Source: Verrucomicrobiota bacterium
Lineage (GTDB): Bacteria > Verrucomicrobiota > Verrucomicrobiia > Limisphaerales > JAHDYP01
Reading direction: 5' to 3'
NCBI GenBank assembly: GCA_023383055.1
Contig: JAHDYP010000026.1
Coordinates: 1 to 57,918 of the forward strand
Length of the DNA stretch: 57,918 nt
Shown: one piece after another, positions 41,056 through 49,028 of the stretch
How the letters are laid out: the number at the start of each line of letters is the position of its first letter
Position numbering within the stretch: the stretch's first letter is position 1
The notes under the pieces: generated by a model
Databases searched by the model: none
Told to the model about the DNA's origin: nothing
What the model saw: the letters and a program-made list of their open reading frames with translations, nothing else
Translations under genes and position numbers: made by a program

Positions 41056-41427
41056 ATGAATATTCGAATCAAAAAGGCGGCGGGCTTCACCCTGGTGGAA
41101 GTCATGGTCGTGGTGACGTTGGTCGGCATGCTGGCGGGCATTTCCGTGCCGAGCGTTATGAAGGCACGGGATACCGCGAGCCTGAACGTGATCCGCGCCA
41201 ACTTGCGTACCATCCAGGATGTGAAGCAGCAGTGGGCCCTCGATACGCGGGCGGCGAACTCGGCCGTTCCGACGGAAGCGGATCTGCAAGGGTACCTGCG
41301 GACGAACCAGATGCCCAAGCCATTGGTCGGTGAAGTTTACTCCCTGAACGCGGTAGGGGAAGAAGCCACCGCGGTGATCCCGGTCCCCGTGGGCGGGCTG
41401 CCGGCCGGTTCGATCGTCACTTACTAG
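41056..41427 (+). CDS. Type IV-like prepilin / pseudopilin
   Basis: A 123-residue prepilin. Short basic leader, then the prepilin peptidase site G-FTLVEVMVVVTLVGMLAG with Glu at +5, followed by the typical amphipathic helix end (SVPSVMKARDTASLNVIRAN). The soluble domain, LRTIQDVKQQWALDT, ADLQGYLRTNQMPK, GEVYSLNAVG, has the verrucomicrobial W-A-l-e pattern seen also in the protein at 120. ATG at 41056 has AGAGG six bases upstream. There is no assembly ATPase or peptidase nearby, so it would be used by a machine encoded elsewhere. A strong terminator follows after 30 bases. Confidence 0.88.
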   Translation: MNIRIKKAAGFTLVEVMVVVTLVGMLAGISVPSVMKARDTASLNVIRANLRTIQDVKQQWALDTRAANSAVPTEADLQGYLRTNQMPKPLVGEVYSLNAVGEEATAVIPVPVGGLPAGSIVTY

Positions 41428-41456
41428 CGTTCCAAGGGTGCAAGGTTAACGGACTG

Positions 41457-41487
41457 AAGGGCTCCACCCGACGGGGTGGAGCCCTTT
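41457..41487 (+). terminator. Rho-independent terminator of the prepilin gene
   Basis: AAGGGCTCCACCC (41457-41469), a four-base loop, then GGGTGGAGCCCTT and a short T run: a perfect 13-bp GC-rich stem 30 bases after the stop codon, the clearest terminator in the window. Confidence 0.88.
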
Positions 41488-41546
41488 CAGTTTCCAGCCG
41501 CGACCCGACCAAGGTCCCGGGCTTAAGGTCATCCCCCACTTAGCGC

Positions 41547-44500
41547 TTGCATAGCCCCGGGCGAACGGGCACCGTGCGACCCTTGGAAAAGCTAAACTAC
41601 GATTGTGTATTAGCACACCGAAACATCGGCCGGTCGGCGACGGCCGTCACCGGTCCATTACATCCCTCTAATGAAACGGCCCGTTCCGGCCGGCAGGCCG
41701 GCACGCAAACATCTCGGACCGCTCCGGCCCCGGTCACTCCGGATCCTCCGCCCCCCCGGCGGCGGCATCCAGATTCGGTTGTTAAGGCAATCCTGTCCCT
41801 CGGTTTGAGCGGTCTTTTGTTGCTCGGTTCAGTGGCCACGGTATTTGGCCAGCCGGTGTTGACGATTCAACCGGCTGGCGCGGATCGGTTCACCTTGATT
41901 TGGTCCGACACGGCGGCCGGATTCGCTTTGGAAGAGACCGCCAGTCTGTCTTCCGGCGCCGCCTGGCGGGCTGTCGAGGCTCCCGTGATTACAGTGGCCG
42001 GGCAACTATCCCTAACGGTGGAGGTGGGGACGCACGGCCGCTTCTTCCGCCTGCGGCGCTCGTCGGACGCATTGACGGAGGTGGCCGCCACCTCGCCGGT
42101 GCATGGTGAGACAGGCGTGGCGGTAACCCGCGAAACGATCGTCCGTTTCAGCGCGCCGCTGGCCGAGGACGCCAGCCTTTCGCGGGACGAATTCTTCGCC
42201 GGCTCCGGGGGGCGCCGGCTGCTTTCGCGGGTGGAATTGTCGGCTGATCGAACGACGGCGACGCTCTTTTACCTGGAGCCCATGCCGGGCAGCACTCGGA
42301 TCACCGTCGAGTTGGACGCCAGCAATTTGAGGGATAGGACCGGCAAACTGATTGACGCGGACGGTGATGGCGCGCCGGGAGGCACGGCGATCGTTTCCTT
42401 CGACACCCTGAGCCTCGCGGCCCTGCCCGACACTGCCGTGATCGGGACGGTGTATGCCAGCGAACTGGTGCCCGGTGCCGACACGGGTACGAATGCCGTT
42501 AACAAGCCCCTGGCGGGGGTGACGATCACCGTGGATGGCCGGGAGGAAACGTTGCGAACCGTGACGGACGCCGACGGCAATTTCAAATTGGAGCCGGTGC
42601 CTCCGGGAAGGTTCTTCGTGCACATCGACGGCCGCACAGCAACGGATCTTGCCGCCGGCATCCGTTATCCCGACCAGGCATATTATCCGTTCGTGGGCAA
42701 GGCCTGGGACGCCATAGCGGGGCGAACCGACAATCTCGCCGGCGGCACGGGCAAGATCTATCTGCCGCTGATTGCGGCCGGAACCCTCCAACCGGTCAGC
42801 CCGCTGCAGGATACCACCATCACTTTCCCGTCCGACGTGACCGCCGCCAATCCAGCGTTGGCGGGCGTGTCCATCACCGTCCCCGCCAATTCGCTGTTTG
42901 CCGACGATGGTCAGCGGGGCGGGAGTGTGGGGATTGCGGCGGTGCCGCCGGATCGCCTGCCGGGGCCGCTGCCGCCGGGAGCGGAGATGCCGCTGGTGAT
43001 CACGGTCCAGACGGATGGCGCCTTGAACTTCGACAGCCCGGTGCCGGCCTGCTTCCCGAATCTGCCGAATCCCACGACCGGTCGATCCTGGCCGCCCGGC
43101 ACCCGGGGCTCCCTGATCTCCTTCAATCACAAGAAGGGCATTTGGGAAGATGCGGGTGGCATGACGGTCAGTGCCGACGGCCGGTTCTTCTGCACCGATC
43201 CCGGCGTGGGAATCCTGCAGCCCGGTTGGCACGGCGTCCAATCCCCCAGTCCGGAATCGCCGCCCCCGCCGCCCAAGATCCGGTGCCGGACCAATAATGA
43301 TCTGTATGATGGCTGTGCGTTGGCCTGCGTGGACGACCAGGAGCAATGTCAGGAACGAGTGTTGGCGGCGATCTTGTCGGCACGGACGAACTGCTATTTT
43401 TTCGAGGGTGTCCTCTCCGAGATCGAACTGAATCGATGCCTGGAAACGGTCTTCCTTTCCGCCTTGCAACGGCGCACCCAGTGTTCTGCGGCCTACGAAA
43501 AGTGCCAGCAACGCTGCGTCACCTGTTTCGGGGCCCTGGCCTCCGGATCCCAGGCCCCGACGGGCGACGCCCCTGGAACCCGCCCCATCCAACGGTCGGG
43601 TGTGACCCCTTCGGACGCCCATTTCCTACTCGACCGACTCCACGACCTGGCCGACCTGATCGTCGAACGGGTGACGCCCTTCATCCTGGACCAGATTCCG
43701 ATCCCGGCCGAGGTGCAACTCGAGATCGAGGCCCTGCGCGGATTGGCCGACGCGGAGGCCGGCGGTGATGCGGTCGCCTATCTCCGGGAACAGATCCGCG
43801 ACAAGGAAGAGCGGAACCGCGCGAGAGCGGCGGCCGCCGGCCTGGATCCGGATGACTTCAACCCCGGCAACGCGCCCGCCTATCCGGTCTTGTATGCGGC
43901 CCGAGTGGCGCGGCCCTCCGGCCTGCTTACGCTCCGCGGTGAGACCGCCCCACTGGGCCAGTATTCCCTGTTTCTACCCGCCGACGGAATTCTCCAGGAG
44001 GTGAGCTTTTACGATCCCCGAACCGCCGAGTTTGGCATCGTCGTTCCCAATTTAAGTCCTCAAGCGCGTTACGCACTCCCCCGCTTCGACCTGTTACCCC
44101 TGGGCGACGAGGCGATCGATCGGGACCAGGACGGCCTGCCGGATGTGGTCGAGGCGGTCTACGGGACCGACCCGGCCAGGGCCGACACCGACGGCGACGG
44201 GATCCTCGACGGCGCGGAGATCGCGCAAGGAACCGACCCGCTGGGCGGATTTACCGTGCAAACGGGTGTCATCGCCTCGGTGGCGACGCCCGGCGCGGCG
44301 GTGGATATCGTCACCGGCGAAGCTGTGGCGATCACCGCTGAAGGTTCCGATGGCATCTCCGTGTTCAACATTTTCGACAGCCAGCGGCCGATCCTCATTG
44401 CTCATGTCGACACGCCCGGGAATGCCCAGCGGGTCGCCCTCGCGGGTCGCCTGGCGGCCGTCGCCGATGGCGATGCGGGATTGGCGGTGATCGACTTCTC

Positions 44501-47255
44501 GGATCCTGGCACCGCGCGCATCATTCATCAGGTGCCCCTGCCCACAGTCCAGTCGGTCGCGGCCGGCGCCGGACTGGCCTATGTTGGATTGCGGTCCGGA
44601 CAATTGGCGGTGGTGGATCTGGCGTCGGGAACCGTGCTGCGGCGACTGGCGCTGGGTGCGGCGGTGCAGGACCTCGCCCTCGAGGGGGATTTCCTTTACG
44701 CGCTGACGGGTGATCGGTTGCACGTCATTTCCTTGTCGGAGGACTCCTATTCGATCCTGGGTTCGGTGGCGTCGCCTTTCGTTGCGGCGCCGAATCAACG
44801 CCTGTTTGTCGGAGGGTCGATTGCCTACACCGTGCACCGCAAGGGCTACAACACCCTCGACGTGGCCGACCCGGCGAGGCCGGTGCTGCTGACCAGCGGC
44901 AATACCACGCAGTTTGGCTGGAGACAGATCGTGGCCAATGGATCGGGCCTGGGCCTGGCGGCCGTCGGTCCAAACAGCACCGATGACGGACCCCACAACA
45001 TCTCTCTTTACGACCTCAGCGATCCCCGCGTGAACAACACGCTGATCACCACCTTCCCCACCCCGGGTTTGGCTCGCGCGGTGTCGCTCTTTAACGGCCT
45101 GGCTTACGTGGCGGACGACCGGGCCGGCATGCAGGTCATCAATTACCTCCCCTACGATTCGTTGGGGGTCCCACCCTCGATCCAACTCGCCACCAGCTTT
45201 TCCGGCGACGGAGCGGAGAGCGGACAGCGGGCACGCATCACCGCGCAGGTCGGCGACGATGTCCAAGTGCGCCACGTCGAGTTCTACCTGGACGGAGTGC
45301 GGGCGTATACGGACGGCGCCTTCCCCTTCGAGTTTCGTTTTGTGGCGCCCCAACTCAACGCCAACAAGACATCATTTCGCTTTCGCGCTCGGGCCACGGA
45401 TACCGGGGGCAACTCCACCTGGACCGAGGAGCAAACCGTGGCGCTCCTGCCGGATGCCACCCCGCCCCGCGTCAAAGAGGTAACACCGATCGGAGGACGG
45501 AAGGTCCTGGATTCGCTCCAGGCGTATTTCAACGAACCGATCGATCCTCAAACCGTGACCACCACCTCCCTGCTGCTTTTCGCCGCCGGAGCGGACGGCG
45601 CGACCGGCACCGACGACGATGTCCCCGTTGCCGGCGGAGTCGCGGCTTACCGGGCAGAGGTGCAGGCGGCTTCCTTGACGTTCGCTTCGCCGCTGCCAGT
45701 CGGACTCTATCTCGCCGTAGTCACATCGGAGGTGGCCGATCTGGCCGGCAACCGGTTGCGCGAGAATTACGCGTGGAGCTTTCGCGTCGCCGACGCTGTC
45801 TTCTGGGTTTCCCCTAATCACGGCAACTGGGATGAACCTCTCAACTGGAGCACGGGCTCCCTGCCAGGTCCATCCGATGCCGTCATCATCGACCTGCCGT
45901 CGGTGGAGGTAACGGTGACGATCAACTCCGGCACCATCCAGGTCCAGAGCCTCGTCGCCCAGGAGGTCATGCGAATCAACAGCGCGGTCCTCCAGGTCGC
46001 GGAGACCTTCGACCTCGGAGCCAACGTGACCCTGAATGGCGGCACGATCCGGGGTGGGACCCTGCGGCAGATGGGCGGGGCGCGCATGATCTTTGCCGCG
46101 CTTCCGAGCAACACGTTCGACGGGGTGAACGTGGAGGGCGATTTGGATCTGCGCACCAGCAGCGCGCGGCTATTGATCCGCAACGGCCTTACCCTGACGG
46201 GCACGGTGCTGTTGGACAACTCCGGGGCCATCGGCTTTGCGGGAGTCCAAACGCTCAACACCGGGAGCATCCTCTTCGCGGGCAACTCGGGGTTTTTGAG
46301 TGTCGAGGGCAATTCGACGCTGACCCTGGGTCCGGCCATGGTGGTGCGGGGCAAGACCGGCACGCTGGGCCAGCCGGTCTTTGCGGGGGGTGCCAACCGG
46401 CTGATCAACCAGGGGCTCATCTCCGCGGATGGGACCGGGGGAACCCTGACGATCCGCCCCACTCAGTTCGAGAACCTGGGCACGGTTGAGAACCGAAACG
46501 GGGGAAGCGTCGCGCTGCTGGGCGGCGGTTGGAGCAATAGCGGGACGGTGGCCGCCACCGGCGGGGCGCTGACGCTCGCCGGGAGTTTCGCCAACACGGG
46601 AACGATCCAGGCCCAGGACGCTGTGGTGAATCTCGACGGGAACTTTACCCTCGACCAGTTGGGCGCGTTTCAGCGCAACGGTGGCACGGTCAATCTCCGG
46701 AGCGTGCTGACCCTGGACGGCGGCAGCCTGACCCTGGACGAGACGACCGGGTCGTGGACGTTGACCGGCGGCACGATCCGGGGTGGGACCCTGCGGCAGA
46801 TGGGCGGGGCGCGCATGATCTTTGCCGCGCTTCCGAGCAACACGTTCGACGGGGTGAACGTGGAGGGCGATTTGGATCTGCGCACCAGCAGCGCGCGGCT
46901 ATTGATCCGCAACGGCCTTACCCTGACGGGCACGGTGCTGTTGGACAACTCCGGGGCCATCGGCTTTGCGGGAGTCCAAACGCTCAACACCGGGAGCATC
47001 CTCTTCGCGGGCAACTCGGGGTTTTTGAGTGTCGAGGGCAATTCGACGCTGACCCTGGGTCCGGCCATGGTGGTGCGGGGCAAGACCGGCACGCTGGGCC
47101 AGCCGGTCTTTGCGGGGGGTGCCAACCGGCTGATCAACCAGGGGCTCATCTCCGCGGATGGGACCGGGGGAACCCTGACGATCCGCCCCACTCAGTTCGA
47201 GAACACCGGCACGCTCCAGGAGCTCAACGGCGGACGAATTGTGATCGTGCCTTGA
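41547..47255 (+). CDS. Giant secreted multidomain protein (Ig-like, LVIVD propeller, autotransporter-like repeats)
   Basis: 1902 codons. No ATG starts the frame; the TTG at 41547 or the GTG near 41574 precede an ~80-residue basic, Pro-rich stretch before the signal-like LSLGLSGLLLLGSVATVFG. Domains in order: Big_5-type Ig (~180-290, SPVHGETGVAVTRETIVRFS), carboxypeptidase-regulatory domain (~325-370), ten-Cys segment (~578-662), TSP3-like Ca-binding repeats (~858-905, DRDQDGLPD and DTDGDGILDGAE), LVIVD-type propeller (~910-1210), Ig (~1220-1300), another Big_5 domain (~1305-1410), and beta-helical, autotransporter-like repeats (~1420-1902) with two identical 146-residue units. No C-terminal sorting signal is evident. 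A surface or extracellular role is likely; the true function is unknown. Confidence 0.85.
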   Translation: MHSPGRTGTVRPLEKLNYDCVLAHRNIGRSATAVTGPLHPSNETARSGRQAGTQTSRTAPAPVTPDPPPPRRRHPDSVVKAILSLGLSGLLLLGSVATVFGQPVLTIQPAGADRFTLIWSDTAAGFALEETASLSSGAAWRAVEAPVITVAGQLSLTVEVGTHGRFFRLRRSSDALTEVAATSPVHGETGVAVTRETIVRFSAPLAEDASLSRDEFFAGSGGRRLLSRVELSADRTTATLFYLEPMPGSTRITVELDASNLRDRTGKLIDADGDGAPGGTAIVSFDTLSLAALPDTAVIGTVYASELVPGADTGTNAVNKPLAGVTITVDGREETLRTVTDADGNFKLEPVPPGRFFVHIDGRTATDLAAGIRYPDQAYYPFVGKAWDAIAGRTDNLAGGTGKIYLPLIAAGTLQPVSPLQDTTITFPSDVTAANPALAGVSITVPANSLFADDGQRGGSVGIAAVPPDRLPGPLPPGAEMPLVITVQTDGALNFDSPVPACFPNLPNPTTGRSWPPGTRGSLISFNHKKGIWEDAGGMTVSADGRFFCTDPGVGILQPGWHGVQSPSPESPPPPPKIRCRTNNDLYDGCALACVDDQEQCQERVLAAILSARTNCYFFEGVLSEIELNRCLETVFLSALQRRTQCSAAYEKCQQRCVTCFGALASGSQAPTGDAPGTRPIQRSGVTPSDAHFLLDRLHDLADLIVERVTPFILDQIPIPAEVQLEIEALRGLADAEAGGDAVAYLREQIRDKEERNRARAAAAGLDPDDFNPGNAPAYPVLYAARVARPSGLLTLRGETAPLGQYSLFLPADGILQEVSFYDPRTAEFGIVVPNLSPQARYALPRFDLLPLGDEAIDRDQDGLPDVVEAVYGTDPARADTDGDGILDGAEIAQGTDPLGGFTVQTGVIASVATPGAAVDIVTGEAVAITAEGSDGISVFNIFDSQRPILIAHVDTPGNAQRVALAGRLAAVADGDAGLAVIDFSDPGTARIIHQVPLPTVQSVAAGAGLAYVGLRSGQLAVVDLASGTVLRRLALGAAVQDLALEGDFLYALTGDRLHVISLSEDSYSILGSVASPFVAAPNQRLFVGGSIAYTVHRKGYNTLDVADPARPVLLTSGNTTQFGWRQIVANGSGLGLAAVGPNSTDDGPHNISLYDLSDPRVNNTLITTFPTPGLARAVSLFNGLAYVADDRAGMQVINYLPYDSLGVPPSIQLATSFSGDGAESGQRARITAQVGDDVQVRHVEFYLDGVRAYTDGAFPFEFRFVAPQLNANKTSFRFRARATDTGGNSTWTEEQTVALLPDATPPRVKEVTPIGGRKVLDSLQAYFNEPIDPQTVTTTSLLLFAAGADGATGTDDDVPVAGGVAAYRAEVQAASLTFASPLPVGLYLAVVTSEVADLAGNRLRENYAWSFRVADAVFWVSPNHGNWDEPLNWSTGSLPGPSDAVIIDLPSVEVTVTINSGTIQVQSLVAQEVMRINSAVLQVAETFDLGANVTLNGGTIRGGTLRQMGGARMIFAALPSNTFDGVNVEGDLDLRTSSARLLIRNGLTLTGTVLLDNSGAIGFAGVQTLNTGSILFAGNSGFLSVEGNSTLTLGPAMVVRGKTGTLGQPVFAGGANRLINQGLISADGTGGTLTIRPTQFENLGTVENRNGGSVALLGGGWSNSGTVAATGGALTLAGSFANTGTIQAQDAVVNLDGNFTLDQLGAFQRNGGTVNLRSVLTLDGGSLTLDETTGSWTLTGGTIRGGTLRQMGGARMIFAALPSNTFDGVNVEGDLDLRTSSARLLIRNGLTLTGTVLLDNSGAIGFAGVQTLNTGSILFAGNSGFLSVEGNSTLTLGPAMVVRGKTGTLGQPVFAGGANRLINQGLISADGTGGTLTIRPTQFENTGTLQELNGGRIVIVP
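46038..46475 (+). repeat. 438-bp direct repeat, first copy
   Basis: Encodes residues ~1497-1643, GGTIRGGTLRQMGGARMIFA to TLTIRPTQFEN. Every stretch that I compared is identical to 46767-47204, and the flanking bases differ. Length is an exact multiple of three, so the reading frame is kept. Confidence 0.9.
46767..47204 (+). repeat. 438-bp direct repeat, second copy
   Basis: Offset 729 bases from the first copy, with identical translation in all frames examined. The 291 bases between the copies are not repeated. It ends 51 bases before the stop codon of the giant secreted protein. Confidence 0.9.
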
Positions 47256-47286
47256 GCTCCGTTCGCTGGACTCGGTGTCTTTCCAC

Positions 47287-48531
47287 CTAAGGCACGGACC
47301 ACCGGTAAGCGGCGAGGCCGTGCAGATCGCGAACGTAAAGTTCGCCGCCGCTGGCAGCCAGGTGCGCCCAGCTTTCGTGCTCGGCGACCTGGCGGCGGCT
47401 GAGGATTGTCAGCTTTTCCGGATCCGCCTCAAGCAGGATGAGCCAACCCCGCTCGTCGAGGGCCAGGATGCGATCCTGGTTCAGGATCAGGCTCCAGTAT
47501 TTCCCGAACTTCTCCTCGCTGGTCCAGGTGCTGAACCCGGTGTTGAGATCCAGGCAGGTGATCCTCTGGTTGCGCAGGTGAAGATAAGCATGGCCGTCCC
47601 GGACCACCGGGGTGGACATGTAACCCTCGGCCCGCGCCGTCCAGACTTCCTCGGCGACGAGTCCAGCTCCTTCCGGGCGGATGCGGAACTGATGCGCTTT
47701 GCCACCGTAGGCGGTGGTGAAGATCGTATCTCCGAAGACAACCGGGGTCAGAATGTTCATGCCCCGAAAGGCTTTGATCGGCTGTTGCCAAAGCACCTTG
47801 CCGTCTTCGGGCGACACCCCGGCGAGCGTGGTGCGGGTTTGGACAATCAGTTGGTCCACACCGGCAAGGCGCGCCGCAACCGGTGAACTGAAGGCGCTGC
47901 CCCACATCCCGCCTTCGTCTTCGAGCGTGCGCCAGAGCACCCGGCCGGTCGGGGCGTCGAGCTTCACGAACGCGGCTCCGGCCTGGACATAGACGGCGTC
48001 GTCCACCACCAGCGGGGAGGAAACAAAGCCAAAATCCGGAACCGGTTTGCTGTGGTCTTTGACGAAATCGACGCGCCACAGTTCCTCGCCGGTCTCAGCC
48101 TGGAAACAGACCAGGACATCGCGCATGCCGGCGACGAAGAGTCGCCCATCCGCATAGGTCGGGGTGGCGCGAATCCAATCGCCGTTGGCTTTGGCGAAGA
48201 AGGGCACCTTGACGTAACCCTCCCATTCCTGGCGCCAGTGCAGCTTGCCGGTCGACCGGTCGAAGGCCAGCACGGCCTCGGTCAATTGGTTGGTCGATTC
48301 GGTGACGAACACCAGTTGGCCGGCGACGACCGGGCCGGAGTAGCTGGGGCCGAGCGGGGCGCGCCAGACAGGCTTGAGGTGGTTTTCATCCAGGCTGGCC
48401 GGCCAGAAGATGTCGGCGACCCGGCCATCCCGCTGGGGGCCACGCCATTGGGGCCAGTCGGCCCGCAGGGGAAAGAGGTTGACCTGGGTGCCGGCGGCGA
48501 TCAGGCAGAGATACAGGACCAGAGCGGCCAT
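47287..48531 (-). CDS. Secreted PQQ-like beta-propeller protein
   Basis: A 414-residue protein with an N-terminal signal (AALVLYLCLIAAGTQVNLFP). The mature chain begins ADWPQWRGPQRDGRV, the standard opening of PQQ-binding-like propellers in this phylum, and carries propeller-blade signatures: AFDRSTGKLHWRQEW, CFQAETGEELWRVDFV, KLDAPTGRVLWRTLE, SPEDGKVLWQQPI, CLDLNTGFSTWTSE. Such proteins resemble BamB and alcohol dehydrogenase propellers but lack the catalytic residues I would need to claim PQQ binding. The ATG at 48531 starts the signal peptide; there are in-frame codons upstream. It converges with the giant secreted protein, with 31 bases between. Confidence 0.87.
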   Translation of the reverse strand: MAALVLYLCLIAAGTQVNLFPLRADWPQWRGPQRDGRVADIFWPASLDENHLKPVWRAPLGPSYSGPVVAGQLVFVTESTNQLTEAVLAFDRSTGKLHWRQEWEGYVKVPFFAKANGDWIRATPTYADGRLFVAGMRDVLVCFQAETGEELWRVDFVKDHSKPVPDFGFVSSPLVVDDAVYVQAGAAFVKLDAPTGRVLWRTLEDEGGMWGSAFSSPVAARLAGVDQLIVQTRTTLAGVSPEDGKVLWQQPIKAFRGMNILTPVVFGDTIFTTAYGGKAHQFRIRPEGAGLVAEEVWTARAEGYMSTPVVRDGHAYLHLRNQRITCLDLNTGFSTWTSEEKFGKYWSLILNQDRILALDERGWLILLEADPEKLTILSRRQVAEHESWAHLAASGGELYVRDLHGLAAYRWSVP

Positions 48532-48815
48532 TGAATTTGGGCGTGTGCGCACGGGTCTCAACGTGTACCGAGATTGGCCGGATGCAAGTCCAGGCGCGGT
48601 ACCGGGAAACTCGGCGAGCTTCGCAGCGGGATTTGGGATTGGCTATTGGGGATTACTGACCCTATGGACCCCGTGACAGGTGGCGGCCAGGCAAACGCCC
48701 TCAGGCAACCGATGGCTTCGGCGAGGTCGGTGGATTCGGAGAACAAGGAGCTTGTGACGAGTTGTCGAGAAAATTACATTCAACATTATGAAGCGCAAGG
48801 AACCCCTCGGCGGCG

Positions 48816-49004
48816 GTGATATCCACGAACGATCCGCTGTTCAGTCTTCATGAACTGGCCGAGCCGATTGGGCCCCTGAGCAACCGCCAGATGGATGAAA
48901 CGATCCTCAGTTTCTGCCTGATGAGCGAGCGGCATATTCGGGGAGCGTTGACTGCCGATGAGCATTTCCGTCAAGCCGGATTTGAACCGCTGCTGTGCCC
49001 CTGA
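48816..49004 (+). pseudogene. Remnant of a PIN-domain toxin gene
   Basis: A 62-codon frame from a GTG. Its last 36 codons, DETILSFCLMSERHIRGALT then ADEHFRQAGFEPLL, match the C-terminal end of PIN-domain (VapC-type) ribonucleases, where S-F, A-L-T-x-D-x-HF and AGF are conserved. The first 26 codons (LFSLHELAEPIGPLSNRQMD) do not belong to a PIN domain and vaguely recall the C-terminal end of a MazF/PemK toxin. The first two catalytic acids of PIN proteins are absent, so it would be inactive. Confidence 0.5.
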
Positions 49005-49028
49005 CCCCGCAGTTGGGGATCTGCTGGC

